NCBI GenBank assembly: GCA_964649725.1
Contig: CAZYTM010000003.1
Span: forward strand, 186,001 to 250,000
Direction: 5' to 3'
DNA: 64,000 nucleotides
DNA from: CAZYTM01 sp964649725
Lineage (GTDB): Bacteria > Desulfobacterota > Desulfuromonadia > Geobacterales > Geobacteraceae
Below the pieces are notes generated by a model that was not told the origin of the DNA, did no database searches, and saw nothing but the letters and a program-made list of their open reading frames with translations. Shown here piece by piece: positions 1 through 9,583 of the stretch. The stretch's first letter is position 1. Each line of letters opens with the position of its first letter. Both the position numbers and the translations under genes were made by a program.

Positions 1-3000
1 TTTGCCCTGCATGAACTTATAACCGATGAACTAGGCAGGCCATGCGACTACCGTTTCATCGAAGTCAATCCGGCCTTTGAAAAACTGACCGGGCTGAAGC
101 AGAGCGACATCATCAATAAACGGATCCTGGAGATCCTCCCTGACATCGAGATAAAGTGGCTGGAGAGTTACGGCAGAGTGGCACTTACCGGCATCTCTGA
201 ACATTTCGAGGAGTATTCCCCGGAACTGGGGCGCTGGTACCAGGTCTTTGCCTACTCTCCGACGGCAGGCAGATTTGTCACCATATTCACCGACATCACC
301 ATACGCAAGCAGGCCGAAAAGGCTTTGCAGGAGAGTGAAGAGCGGCTCCGGCTCGCCCTGGAAGCTGCAGAGCTGGCTGCCTGGGACTGGCACATACCGA
401 GCAGCAAGGTGGTCTGGAACCGGACCCATTTTCTGATGCTCGGCTATCAGCCCGATGAGGTCACCCCTACTTACGACTCCTGGGCCAGCAGGGTCCATCC
501 CGATGATATCACCGCAGTTACAGAGATCATCCAGCAACATATGGAACAGCATAAGGCTTATTCGGCCGAATTCCGCACCCTCTGGCCGGACGGGACGATA
601 AGATGGCTGGAGGCAAGGGGCGATTTTTCCTACGACCAGGAGGATCGACCACTCCGCTGTTACGGCGTGATGATCGACACCACCGCCCGGAAAGAGGCGG
701 AAAACCTTCTGCAGCGGGCCCTTAACCGCCTCGACCTGGCGCAGCAGGCAGCCCAGGCCGGAATATGGGAGTGGGATATCAGCAGCAACCATGTCATCTG
801 GTCGGAAGAGCTCTTCCAGCTGTTCGGCCTCGACCCGAAACATGATAAAGCGAGCTTTGATATCTGGCTCAGCGTGATCCATCCGGAAGACCGGCAGCGG
901 GCGGAAGATCAGACCCGGGGAGCGGTTGAGAATAATACCCGGCTTATGAGCGACTACCGCATTCTGCTTCCGACTGGCGAACCCCGCTGGATCAGTGCCA
1001 TTGGGGAAACCAGTTATGATGCGCAAGGTACACCGCTCAGCATGGCCGGCATCTGCATCGACATAACGGAACGGAAGCAGATCGAAGATATCTTAAGGTT
1101 TCTTGGCGATTGCGGCGCATCCCCTTCGGGCGAAGGGTTTTTCCAGGAGCTGGCCCGCTTCCTCGCCCAGGCCCTGAACATGGACTTCGTCTGCATCGAC
1201 CGGCTGGAGGAGGACAATCTCACCGCCATGACAGTGGCCGTCTTCCATAACGGGCAGTTCGAGGATAATGTCTCCTATGCCTTGCACGACACCCCCTGTG
1301 GCGATCTGGTGGGGAAAAGCATCTGTTGCTTCCCGCAGAATGTCCAGCAGCTTTTCCCCAATGACACGGTGCTCAAGGAGCTGGAGGCAGAGAGCTACTT
1401 AGGTGCCACGCTCTTTAGTACCCAGGGTGAACCGATAGGACTGATCGCCGTCATCAGCCAGCAACCGCTCACTGACACCCGGCTGGCGGAAGCGACCCTG
1501 AAAATGGTGGCGGCGCGCGCGGCAGGCGAACTGGAGCGGCAGCAGAGTGAGGAGGCATTACAACAGCTTAACCGGCGGCTGGAGGAGCGGGTCGCCGAAC
1601 GGACTAAAGACCTGGAGCTGACCATCGATGCAATCCAGAAGGAGATCATCGAGCGGAAAAACGCCGAAGATGCGCTGCGGATCAGCGAGGAGCGCTACGC
1701 CCTGGCCGTGCTGGGGGCTAATGACGGTATCTGGGACTGGGACCTGGAGAACGATACCGCCTATGTCTCCCCCCGCTGGAAGAGCATGTTGGGTTATGGC
1801 GTAGATGAACTCCAGGATATAGTCAAGGAGTGGATGGGGCTGATCCATCCGGATGACTTCAACACTGCGATGGTACATTTCGAAAAATATATCGATGGCG
1901 AAATCCCGGAATACAAGCTGGAGTACCGGCTCCGCCACAAGGATGGCAGCTACCGCTGGATACTGACCCGCGGCACCTGTTTCCGCCGGGCCGACGGCAA
2001 ACCTTACCGGATGGCCGGTTCCCACACCGATATCAGCGACCGGAAAATTGCGGAAGAACGTCTCTTGCGACTGAACCGGCTCTATCTGGTTTTGAGCGAG
2101 ACCGGCCAGTCGATTGCCCGGGGTGCCGGGCAGCAGTCGATATTCGAGGAGATATGCCGGGTTGCTGTCGTGCATGGCGGCTTCCGCCTAGCCTGGATCG
2201 GCCTCATCAACACTGATAGCGGCCAGGTCGAGATCAATGCGGCAGCTGGTGAGACCGGCTATCTGGAGGGGATACGGATTTCGGCCCGGGACGAGCCGGC
2301 CGGGAGGGGGCCGACCGGTAAGGTGCTCCGTAGTGGCGGTCATTATATCTGCAACGACTTCCAGTCCGACCCCTGTACCGGACCCTGGCATGAGCGGGCC
2401 CAATCCTTAGGCCTGATGGCCTCGGCTTCCGCGGCCATCTCCCTGAACGACAAGGTCATCGGCGCCCTCACCTTCTATGCCGGAGAGCAGAACTATTTCG
2501 ACCAGGAGATGGAAAGACTGCTGTTGCAGATAGCCTCGGATATCTCCTTTGCCCTGGAACGGCTGCGGGCCATAGAAGAGCTGCGCGAGAAGGAGCAGAT
2601 GCTGATGCAGCAGGGGCGGCAGGCGGCCATGGGGGAGATGATCGGCAATATCGCCCACCAGTGGCGGCAGCCGCTCAACAACCTGGGGCTGATAATTCAG
2701 GAGATGCTGCTGGTCTATGAGAGCGGGGAGTTCACCCAGCAGTACCTGGAGAAGAATGTCGACCATGGGATGCAGCTGATCTACCATATGTCCCAGACCA
2801 TCGACGGTTTCAGGAACTTTTTCCGACCGGACAAGGAGAAGAGCCGCTTTACCATCAGCGAGGTACTGGCCAATACCATCTCCCTGCTGGAAGGGACCTT
2901 CCGCGAACACCGCATAGCATACTCCTTCAGCGGCAAGGAAGAGCTTGTCCAGGAAGGGTTCCCGAACGAATTCTCCCAGGTGCTGCTCAATATCCTGATC

Positions 3001-3306
3001 AATGCCAAGGATGCCATGCTGGAACGGCAGATAGAAAAGCCGCAGATCCGGGCCGAAATCTGCACCATGCAGGGGAGGTCGGTGCTGACCATTGCCGACA
3101 ACGGCGGCGGCATTGAAGAGGAACTGCTGGAGAGGATATTTGACCCCTATTTCACCACCAAGGGGCCGGACAAGGGGACCGGGATCGGCCTCTTCATGGC
3201 CAAGATAATCATCGAGAAGAACATGCGGGGTTCGCTCACTGCCCGTAACAGCGGCAATGGGGCCGAATTCAGGATCGAGGTCGGAAATGCCGCCGGTAAC
3301 AGCTGA
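1..3306 (+). CDS. Multi-PAS/GAF sensor histidine kinase, 5' end outside window
   Basis: The reading frame is open from base 1, and residues before the first ATG (178) already look like a PAS domain (NPAFEKLTGL), so the true start lies upstream. Domain order is PAS, two PAS_3 domains (each with a WDW/WEW motif near its start), GAF, a coiled coil, a third PAS_3, a second GAF, then HisKA with the H-box IAHQWRQPLNN (His codon at 2656) and a HATPase with N-box NILINAKDAM, G1 DNGGGI and G2 GTGIGL. No transmembrane segment is visible, so it is probably a cytoplasmic kinase that autophosphorylates in response to small-molecule or redox cues. It overlaps the next kinase gene by about 20 bp and the two are probably co-transcribed. 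The kinase assignment is firm; the ligand is unknown. Confidence 0.93.
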   Translation, partial: FALHELITDELGRPCDYRFIEVNPAFEKLTGLKQSDIINKRILEILPDIEIKWLESYGRVALTGISEHFEEYSPELGRWYQVFAYSPTAGRFVTIFTDITIRKQAEKALQESEERLRLALEAAELAAWDWHIPSSKVVWNRTHFLMLGYQPDEVTPTYDSWASRVHPDDITAVTEIIQQHMEQHKAYSAEFRTLWPDGTIRWLEARGDFSYDQEDRPLRCYGVMIDTTARKEAENLLQRALNRLDLAQQAAQAGIWEWDISSNHVIWSEELFQLFGLDPKHDKASFDIWLSVIHPEDRQRAEDQTRGAVENNTRLMSDYRILLPTGEPRWISAIGETSYDAQGTPLSMAGICIDITERKQIEDILRFLGDCGASPSGEGFFQELARFLAQALNMDFVCIDRLEEDNLTAMTVAVFHNGQFEDNVSYALHDTPCGDLVGKSICCFPQNVQQLFPNDTVLKELEAESYLGATLFSTQGEPIGLIAVISQQPLTDTRLAEATLKMVAARAAGELERQQSEEALQQLNRRLEERVAERTKDLELTIDAIQKEIIERKNAEDALRISEERYALAVLGANDGIWDWDLENDTAYVSPRWKSMLGYGVDELQDIVKEWMGLIHPDDFNTAMVHFEKYIDGEIPEYKLEYRLRHKDGSYRWILTRGTCFRRADGKPYRMAGSHTDISDRKIAEERLLRLNRLYLVLSETGQSIARGAGQQSIFEEICRVAVVHGGFRLAWIGLINTDSGQVEINAAAGETGYLEGIRISARDEPAGRGPTGKVLRSGGHYICNDFQSDPCTGPWHERAQSLGLMASASAAISLNDKVIGALTFYAGEQNYFDQEMERLLLQIASDISFALERLRAIEELREKEQMLMQQGRQAAMGEMIGNIAHQWRQPLNNLGLIIQEMLLVYESGEFTQQYLEKNVDHGMQLIYHMSQTIDGFRNFFRPDKEKSRFTISEVLANTISLLEGTFREHRIAYSFSGKEELVQEGFPNEFSQVLLNILINAKDAMLERQIEKPQIRAEICTMQGRSVLTIADNGGGIEEELLERIFDPYFTTKGPDKGTGIGLFMAKIIIEKNMRGSLTARNSGNGAEFRIEVGNAAGNS

Positions 3307-4813
3307 ACGACTGCTATCGATCCTGCTGGTGGAAGATGAGCCGGAAGCGCTGGCTATTCTGGCCAGGATGATCGCCCTCAAATTTCCCAACATAAAGATC
3401 CATACTGCGGCAAATGGCGAGGAGGGGCTGGCGATCTGCCGCAAAGAGCGGCCGGAACTGGTCATAACCGACATCAATATGCCATTTCTTGATGGTATCC
3501 GCATGGCCGGCGAGATATTGGCAGACCACCCCGGGACCCTGATCATCGTCCTGACTGCACACAGCGATACCCGGCATCTGCTCGATGCCATCGAACTCGG
3601 CATCACCTATTACGTACTGAAGCCGATCAACCAGCGCAAGCTCTTTGCCGCCATCAACCAGTGCCTGACGAGGATCAGCCTGAGCAGTCAGATAAGGGAG
3701 CAACAGGAGCATATCGTCAAGCTCTCCCTGGCTGTGGAGCGGAGTCCGAACATGGTGGTCATAACCGACCGGCATGGGACGATAGAATATGTCAACAGCA
3801 AATTCCGCGAGCTGACCGGTTTCAGCGATGCAGAGATCATCGGTCAGGGTTTGCGGCTGCTCCAGGCCGACCCCGGATCGGTCGACATCGAAACGCAACT
3901 CCGGGATATAGTCAAGAACGGTCTGGAGTGGCGCGGTGAAGAGCAGAGCCGGAAAAAAAGCGGGGAGATCTATTGGGAGGCGGTCTCCATCTCCCCCATT
4001 ATCGACAGCAACGGCAACCCCAGCAACTTCGTGGTGGTAAAGGAAGATATCAGCGCCCGGAAACTGGTCGAAGCCAGGATAGAGACCTTGAATACCAACC
4101 TGGCAGCCCGGGCTGCCGAGCTGGAAGAGGTGAACCAGGAGCTGGAGGCATTCAGCTACACCATCTCCCATGACCTGCGCAGCCCGCTCACTGCCATCAG
4201 CGGTTTCAGCCAGCTGCTGCGGGATATCTACTCCGCCAGACTGGATGATGAAGCAAAGGAGTATCTCCTCGCCATCAATGACGAGGCGCTGCGGATGAAC
4301 CAGCTGATCGCCACGATGCTCAACTTCTCCAGGCTGGGGAGACAGGAACTCCATCTGGATCTGGTCGACCTGAGCAATATCGCCCACGCCGTAGTAGCTG
4401 ACCTGCAGCGGAAGGAGCCGGACCGTTCGGTCTCGGTCGAGATATCCGATGGGCTGCAATGCACCGGTGACCCGGCTCTGCTGCGTGTGGTACTGGAGAA
4501 TCTGCTCGGCAATGCCTGGAAATATACCGGCAGAACCAGTGCGGCAAAGATAGAATTTGCCCAGTTTGATGATGAGGCAGACCCGGCCTTTTATATCCGC
4601 GACAATGGTGCCGGTTTCGACATGGCCCAGGGGGATAAGCTCTTTCTCCCCTTCCAGAGACTCCACTTGACCGATGAATTCACCGGCCACGGTATTGGCC
4701 TGGCAACGGTCGAGCGGATCATCAAGCGTCATGGCGGCAAGGTCTGGGCAGAGGGGGAGAAGGATAAGGGGGCGACCTTCTACTTCTCCATCGGGAAGGA
4801 TAACCATCTTTAG
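3287..4813 (+). CDS. Hybrid REC-PAS-histidine kinase
   Basis: 508 residues. The start at 3287 is preferred over an in-frame ATG at 3257 because GAGGT lies about six bases before it. An N-terminal receiver (phosphoacceptor D62 in ITDINMP, K112 in LKPI) is followed by a PAS domain (about 150-260), a short coiled coil and a phytochrome-type HisKA (H295 in ISHDLRSP). The HATPase shows LLGNAWKYT, DNGAGF and GIGLATVERI. A receiver at the N-terminus suggests it takes a phosphoryl group from an upstream kinase, probably the one whose gene overlaps it, and then signals onward. No output domain is present. It ends tail-to-tail with the STAS gene, overlapping it by 4 bp. Confidence 0.92.
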   Translation: MPPVTAERLLSILLVEDEPEALAILARMIALKFPNIKIHTAANGEEGLAICRKERPELVITDINMPFLDGIRMAGEILADHPGTLIIVLTAHSDTRHLLDAIELGITYYVLKPINQRKLFAAINQCLTRISLSSQIREQQEHIVKLSLAVERSPNMVVITDRHGTIEYVNSKFRELTGFSDAEIIGQGLRLLQADPGSVDIETQLRDIVKNGLEWRGEEQSRKKSGEIYWEAVSISPIIDSNGNPSNFVVVKEDISARKLVEARIETLNTNLAARAAELEEVNQELEAFSYTISHDLRSPLTAISGFSQLLRDIYSARLDDEAKEYLLAINDEALRMNQLIATMLNFSRLGRQELHLDLVDLSNIAHAVVADLQRKEPDRSVSVEISDGLQCTGDPALLRVVLENLLGNAWKYTGRTSAAKIEFAQFDDEADPAFYIRDNGAGFDMAQGDKLFLPFQRLHLTDEFTGHGIGLATVERIIKRHGGKVWAEGEKDKGATFYFSIGKDNHL

Positions 4814-5202
4814 CCTGACTGGCGCAAGTTGTCATCAAAAACGGCAAGATTCTCCTTGAGGATGCATGGCCGCGACTTGACGAAGATGCACCCTTTCTGG
4901 CGCGACGAGCAGACCGCTTTGGCCAGCGCACCCCTTACCTCCGGCATCCCCCCCTGCAAAGAGATCTTCTTGCTGAAGAGTTCTGCCATCTTGTGCGTCG
5001 CGCAGAGGAGCATCACCAGGGAGTAATCGAACTCGGTAAGCCGCTCCAGATTGATTACCAGTTGATCAGAATTTTCCACGGCATTGAAAAAGATCGAGTG
5101 CAACTTCTCCTCACTGCAGAAAGTGGCGCTACCCTCCAGATGGAGGGTAGTCTTGCGCAGGTTTCTCTTCCCGGTCCGGGAGGTTATCGTATATGCCAGC
5201 AC
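4810..5202 (-). CDS. STAS-domain protein (anti-sigma antagonist-like)
   Basis: 130 residues with a GTG start at 5202 supported by an AAGGAG Shine-Dalgarno six bases upstream. The fold-level pattern fits STAS: a beta strand LVINLERLTEFDYS, then a helix with the conserved aspartate/serine region (DYSLVMLL), then HKMAELFSKKISLQG. STAS proteins usually relay a signal by phosphorylation of that serine/threonine and partner switching with anti-sigma kinases. No such kinase is adjacent here; the neighbours are histidine kinases and a sigma-54 regulator. Sequence similarity to canonical SpoIIAA is modest, so the family call is reasonable and the partner unknown. Confidence 0.6.
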   Translation of the reverse strand: MLAYTITSRTGKRNLRKTTLHLEGSATFCSEEKLHSIFFNAVENSDQLVINLERLTEFDYSLVMLLCATHKMAELFSKKISLQGGMPEVRGALAKAVCSSRQKGCIFVKSRPCILKENLAVFDDNLRQSG

Positions 5203-5434
5203 TGAAGGCTCCTTTCAGAGAATGGATATATTACCGCTATAGAGCAGTTATCGTGCCGACCTCTGTCTTCAGATAAACTCTTTAATATCAGCGTGTTGTG
5301 AGAGCGGCTTGAGTCGGGGGATAATGGGGAGATGCAACAAAGACCGGGGCAGATCAGCATGTATTACAAAAAAGTTATTTGATTCAAGGCTGTTACCTGA
5401 ATACACATAAATTGCGCAAGCGACAAATGTTGCG

Positions 5435-6877
5435 TCACTCTTTTTCCAGCAGTTCACCCTTGTCCCGGCGTAACCGGTTGTTCAAGGCCTGCCTGGTCAC
5501 GCCGAGCAGCTGGGCAGCCTGCCCCTGGTTCCCTCTGGCCAGTTCCAGCGCCCTCCTGATCAAGAATATCTCCGCATCCCTGAGGGTCGGGAAGCTCTCG
5601 AAGATGATGGCGCCATCGCTGCGGCAGGGGGGGGAGCTGGTCAGAGAATCCCCTTTGGAAGTCTCTCCCTGCTCTCTGCTGATGATATTCCGGAAGGTGG
5701 CGACAGAGAGTTTGCCTGTTGCGCACCTGGCAACTCCGTCGAGCACCATGGCATGCAGTTCGCGGACATTGCCGGGGAAGTCGTAGAGACTGAGCATCTC
5801 CACCAGTTCCTGGCGATAAGAGGGCTTTTCCCGCCCCATGCTGACTGCTGCATCGGCGACAAAATGTGCCAGGAGCAGCGGTATGTCGTCCTTCCTTTCA
5901 CGTAGCGGCGGGATGGTCATCTGATGACTGCAGAGCCGGTAGTAGAGGTCCTTGCGGAACCTCCCATCCTTCATCTGCTGCAGCAGGTTGTGATTGGTGG
6001 CAAATACCAGCCTGGCCCGGTTCTCGATCGGACTGTCCTGGCCGAGCGGGTAATATTCGTTCTCCTGCAGCAGCCGGAGCAGTTTGACCTGGGAAGATTC
6101 GTTCAGATCTCCGATCTCGTCCAGAAGCAGTGTGCCATTGGCAGCCTTCTTGATCAGCCCGTCGCGGCTTTGCATCGCTCCGGTATAGGCCCCCTTCTGA
6201 TGGCCGAACAGGGAGTCGGAAAACATCAGGTCATCGAGGCCGGCCACATTGACGCTGACAAACATCCCTTTTCGTCTGCTCAGGTCATGAACTGCACGGG
6301 CAAAGAGCTCCTTCCCCACCCCGGTTTCGCCGCAGATCAGCACCGGTTGCCTGGAGCCCGCCACCACCTCCAGGTAGCGGAGCTGTTCCAGCATCACCCT
6401 GTTCTGCGTGACGACACCAGACAACTGAGTTGATATCACCGGCTCCGGGCTGGTCGATCTCTTCGCCTGCAGCGACAGGATCTCCTCATTCAGACCGCGC
6501 AGTTCGATGGCCCGGTTGATGCTGGCAGTCAGCCGGTTGATGGCGATAGGCTTGGTGAGATAGTCGGCTGCCCCGCTCTTCATGCATTCGATAGCTTTTT
6601 CCAGCTGGTTCTCGCCGGTAACGATAATGATCGGGATGTACGGTTTCCTGGCGGTCATCAGGCGGAGCAGTTCGATGCCGGACACCCCTGGCAGCTGCAG
6701 GTCGAGCACCACTGCCGCTACATCCTGCTCGGTGAGAAAATCCAGGGCCTGCTGACCGTTGTCAAGCAAGACCAGGTGCTTGAATCCCTGTCTGGTCAGC
6801 AGCGATTCGAGCATCGCCAACGCCTGGCGGTCATCCTCCACCAGCAGGATCGGCAAATTTGCGTAATCAGAAGTCAT
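5435..6877 (-). CDS. Sigma-54-dependent response regulator (NtrC type)
   Basis: 480 residues. The start at 6877 (MTSDYANLPI) follows GAGAGGGGC; a longer frame to 6976 has no such site. It has an N-terminal receiver with D59 in VVLDLQLPG, a AAA+ domain with Walker A GETGVGKE, the sigma-54 contact loop as GAYTGA instead of GAFTGA, Walker B LLLDEIGDL, and a Fis-type helix-turn-helix at the C-terminus (GNQGQAAQLLGVTRQALNNRL). It should activate sigma-54 promoters when phosphorylated, plausibly by one of the two kinases encoded nearby on the other strand. The upstream region carries palindromic sites related to one at its 3' end (see 7009). Confidence 0.93.
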   Translation of the reverse strand: MTSDYANLPILLVEDDRQALAMLESLLTRQGFKHLVLLDNGQQALDFLTEQDVAAVVLDLQLPGVSGIELLRLMTARKPYIPIIIVTGENQLEKAIECMKSGAADYLTKPIAINRLTASINRAIELRGLNEEILSLQAKRSTSPEPVISTQLSGVVTQNRVMLEQLRYLEVVAGSRQPVLICGETGVGKELFARAVHDLSRRKGMFVSVNVAGLDDLMFSDSLFGHQKGAYTGAMQSRDGLIKKAANGTLLLDEIGDLNESSQVKLLRLLQENEYYPLGQDSPIENRARLVFATNHNLLQQMKDGRFRKDLYYRLCSHQMTIPPLRERKDDIPLLLAHFVADAAVSMGREKPSYRQELVEMLSLYDFPGNVRELHAMVLDGVARCATGKLSVATFRNIISREQGETSKGDSLTSSPPCRSDGAIIFESFPTLRDAEIFLIRRALELARGNQGQAAQLLGVTRQALNNRLRRDKGELLEKE

Positions 6878-7008
6878 TGCGCCCCTCTCCCAGTTACTAA
6901 TCCCCAGTCTAACCCAAAGTTGAAAAAGCGCAAGGTTGCCCATCCGTGGGGGAGACAAGCTTTTCATAACCGGCAAATTTTTTTCTTGCCATTATTATTC
7001 AACATGCC

Positions 7009-7113
7009 TGCAACAAATGTTGCACATGTCACTTTATTATCATTCGCTGCAAAAGATTACCACCCCCCATCCATGATAAGTATGACCGTAACTTTTGTAA
7101 ACATTTGTTGCAC
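7009..7113. promoter_or_regulatory. Palindromic candidate operator pair between response regulator and rpoS
   Basis: Bases 7009-7024 read TGCAACAAATGTTGCA, with seven-base inverted arms around AA. A reversed near-copy lies at 7098-7113, and the core ACAAATGTTGC occurs again near 5423-5433 at the 3' end of the response regulator gene. The 390-bp divergent intergenic region holds no gene. The sites may bind the neighbouring regulator or another factor acting on it or on rpoS; this is inference. Confidence 0.4.
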
Positions 7114-7270
7114 CTGGGCAACCGTCGCCATCTCCAGTAAACCTGCAACTATTCAATATTATGCATTAATCTTTATCCGGGTCGATTAGGCATGGATGTT
7201 GCTCAAGAATAGCCTAGCAAGAACTGCAAATTCTGCCGGGGAATCCCCATGACAATGAAAAGGAGCCGTC

Positions 7271-8266
7271 ATGAAATACGCATTCGCTGAAGATAGCCAA
7301 CTCAACTTTGCTGCAGCTGAAGAGCCGGAGCCGACTGATACCGGGCAGATTGAGGAAGAAGTGGATGAGGGGGGGGAACCTGAACTCGATAAAGCAGAGT
7401 ATTCCGACGATGCCCTGAAACTCTATCTGCGAGATGTACATAAAAGCCGCCTGCTGAATGCCGACGAAGAGCGGCAACTGGCGATCCGGGTCGCCAGGGG
7501 GGACAAAAAGGCCAGGCAGCAGATGATCGAAGCCAATCTGCGCCTGGTGGTGAATGTAGCCAAGCGTTATGCCAACCGCGGCATGTCCCTGCTCGACCTG
7601 ATCGAAGAGGGTAACATGGGGCTGATCAAGGCGGTCGACCGTTTCCGCGTTGACAAGGAGTGCCGTTTCTCCACCTACGGGATGTGGTGGATCAGACAGT
7701 CGATCGAGCGGGCCCTGGTGAATCAGGCCCGGATCGTCAGGCTGCCGGTCCATGTCAGCGAGAATATCGTCAAGATGCAGAGAGCGGTCCGGGATCTGGG
7801 GCGGACCAAAAACGACGACCCATCTACCAAAGAGATCGCCGCCATCATGGGGGTACCGGTCCCCCAGGTGCGGCAACTGATGGTCCTTTACAAGAAGTCC
7901 TTCTCCCTGGAGCAGATGGTGGGGGAGAACCATGACTATACCCTGGCCGAAACCCTCGAAGATCAGACTACCCTCTCCCCTGCCGTGCTGCTGGAGAATC
8001 TCGCCGATTTCGCCACCGTAGCAGATGGGATCAGAAATCTGAGCGCCTATGAAAGGTCGGTCCTGACCATGCGGTTCGGCCTCAACGACAAGGAGCCGCA
8101 GACCCTGGACAACATCGGCAGACAGTTCGGCGTGACAAGGGAGCGGATCCGCCAGATAGAGGCGCGCGCCCTGGAAAAGCTGCGCAACTGTTTTACCAAT
8201 AATGCGCCCAAAACGGGGTTCCCCGCTGCCGGCCATAATGCAGATATGCTCTGTGCCGATGCCTAG
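7271..8266 (+). CDS. rpoS: RNA polymerase sigma factor RpoS-type
   Basis: 331 residues with AGGAG nine bases before the ATG. After an acidic N-terminus it shows region 1.2 (LKLYLRDVHKSRLL), region 2 (NLRLVVNVAKRYANRGM, DLIEEGNMGLIKAVDRF, and the -10 recognition helix FSTYGMWWIRQSIERAL), region 3 (RLPVHVSENIVKM) and region 4.2 (LDNIGRQFGVTRERIRQIEARALEKLR split across the helix-turn-helix). The length and the lack of the long region 1.1 spacer of RpoD fit the RpoS/sigma-38 subgroup. It would direct stationary-phase and stress transcription. A strong rho-independent terminator follows. Confidence 0.88.
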   Translation: MKYAFAEDSQLNFAAAEEPEPTDTGQIEEEVDEGGEPELDKAEYSDDALKLYLRDVHKSRLLNADEERQLAIRVARGDKKARQQMIEANLRLVVNVAKRYANRGMSLLDLIEEGNMGLIKAVDRFRVDKECRFSTYGMWWIRQSIERALVNQARIVRLPVHVSENIVKMQRAVRDLGRTKNDDPSTKEIAAIMGVPVPQVRQLMVLYKKSFSLEQMVGENHDYTLAETLEDQTTLSPAVLLENLADFATVADGIRNLSAYERSVLTMRFGLNDKEPQTLDNIGRQFGVTRERIRQIEARALEKLRNCFTNNAPKTGFPAAGHNADMLCADA

Positions 8267-8324
8267 GGTCTTATTGCTCCCTTCTTTGGCAGATATTCTT
8301 TTAATGCTGTAATGCCGCGGCAGA

Positions 8325-8352
8325 GACCGCTCCCCGGGGGGAGCGGTCTTTT
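8325..8352 (+). terminator. Rho-independent terminator after rpoS
   Basis: A GC stem GACCGCTCCCC / GGGGAGCGGTC closes on a two-base loop and runs into TTTT, 58 bp downstream of the rpoS stop codon. Confidence 0.85.
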
Positions 8353-8431
8353 CCGTTGCTTTTACTCCAATTGCGGATTATAAATTATCCCTATCCCTTT
8401 TTACCCTGTAAAGATATTCCCGACATAATAC

Positions 8432-8479
8432 TATATCGGCAAGATATATGCTCCAGAACAACTGGATTATGCCGATATA
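8432..8479. promoter_or_regulatory. Inverted-repeat candidate operator upstream of macro/dtd operon
   Basis: TATATCGGCA at 8432-8441 is mirrored by TGCCGATATA at 8470-8479. Each arm is flanked on its 5' or 3' side by a CGACATAA copy (near 8421 and 8481). It sits 38-85 bp before the macro-domain start, a position suited to a repressor or activator. Confidence 0.35.
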
Positions 8480-8516
8480 CCGACATAAAGAGCATTAGCT
8501 GAAGAGGAGAAGTTGC

Positions 8517-9035
8517 ATGAAGGACAGAATAGAGATCATCCAGACCGACATCACCAGACTCTCCCTCGACGCCATCGTCAATGCAGCCAACAATTCGCTG
8601 CTTGGCGGTGGTGGCGTGGACGGCGCAATCCATAGCGCCGCCGGACCCGAACTGCTGGCTGAGTGCCGCACCCTGAACGGCTGTGAGACCGGTGACGCAA
8701 AGCTTACCAAGGGGTACCGGCTGCCGGCCCGGCATGTGATCCACACGGTCGGTCCGGTCTGGCATGGCGGCAACAATGGCGAAGCGGAACTGCTGGCCAG
8801 AGCCTACCGCCGCTGTTTCGAGGTGGCCCACGTAAATGGCCTCACCTCCATCGCCTTTCCGGCCATCAGCGCCGGAGTGTATGGTTACCCGATGGCCGAA
8901 GCGTGCGAAATAGCGATACGCGAGGCCAAAGCCGCACTCGGCGCATTCCCGGAACTGGAACGGGTGGTCTTTGTCCCCTTCAGCGCCGAGGCGCTCGCTA
9001 TCTACCAGGAGACTTACAACAAGGTATTTGTGTGA
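8517..9035 (+). CDS. Macro-domain ADP-ribose hydrolase (YmdB-like)
   Basis: 172 residues, start preceded by GAGGAGAAGTTGC. The macro fold signature is clear: QTDITRLSLDAIVNAANNSL, the GGGGVDGAIHSAAG ribose-binding loop, and VIHTVGPVW, then the second glycine loop FPAISAGVYGYP. Members of this group hydrolyse O-acetyl-ADP-ribose or remove ADP-ribose from macromolecules. The length is that of a stand-alone enzyme. Its stop overlaps the GTG start of dtd (GTGA), so the two are translationally coupled. The biochemical substrate cannot be read from sequence. The presence of NAD-linked TIR genes elsewhere in the window is a coincidence worth noting, not evidence of a link. Confidence 0.92.
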   Translation: MKDRIEIIQTDITRLSLDAIVNAANNSLLGGGGVDGAIHSAAGPELLAECRTLNGCETGDAKLTKGYRLPARHVIHTVGPVWHGGNNGEAELLARAYRRCFEVAHVNGLTSIAFPAISAGVYGYPMAEACEIAIREAKAALGAFPELERVVFVPFSAEALAIYQETYNKVFV

Positions 9036-9478
9036 GAACGGTCGTACAACGGGTCACCACTGCGCGGGTCGAGGTAGCTGGCGCAACGGTCGGGGAGATC
9101 GGCCGGGGGATGCTGGTGCTGCTTGGGGTCGAGAAGGGTGACACCGAGCGGGAAGCAGACTGGCTGGCAGAGAAGATCGTCGGACTGCGCATCTTCGAGG
9201 ATGCAGCCGGCAAGATGAACCTGGCGCTGGCCGATATCAAAGGGCAACTGCTGGCGGTCTCGCAATTCACCCTGGCCGGCAACTGCAACAAGGGGCGGCG
9301 CCCCTCCTTCGACAGCGCCGCAGAACCGGCCGAAGCAAACCGGCTCTACCTCTATTTCACCGACAAGATCAGATCTCTCGGCATCCCGGTAGCCACCGGC
9401 ATCTTCCAGGCCGAGATGCAGGTCCATCTCACCAACGACGGCCCGGTCACCTTCATCCTGGAGACGCCAGCCAGATAA
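9032..9478 (+). CDS. dtd: D-aminoacyl-tRNA deacylase
   Basis: 148 residues, the usual length of this family. The correct start is the GTG at 9032 (VRTVVQRVTTARVEV), overlapping the stop of the macro gene; a longer frame to 8903 is only an artefact of the overlap. Both active-site cross-subunit motifs are present: SQFTLAG and the Gly-cisPro motif NDGPVTF. The enzyme is a cytosolic homodimer that removes D-amino acids and mischarged glycine from tRNA. The coupling to a macro-domain hydrolase is an uncommon neighbour arrangement in my knowledge. Confidence 0.95.
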   Translation: MRTVVQRVTTARVEVAGATVGEIGRGMLVLLGVEKGDTEREADWLAEKIVGLRIFEDAAGKMNLALADIKGQLLAVSQFTLAGNCNKGRRPSFDSAAEPAEANRLYLYFTDKIRSLGIPVATGIFQAEMQVHLTNDGPVTFILETPAR

Positions 9479-9583
9479 TACCCCCCCTCACCCGGCCTCC
9501 GGCCACCCTCTCCCCCAGGTAGAGGGGAAGAACACCCGCAAATTGCCTATCGACTAAGCCAAGAGCAGCCTCACCAGCGCGAG

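Noticed and set aside
5387..5434. Terminator after the sigma-54 regulator
   Set aside because: Weak inverted arms without a T-run on the minus strand.
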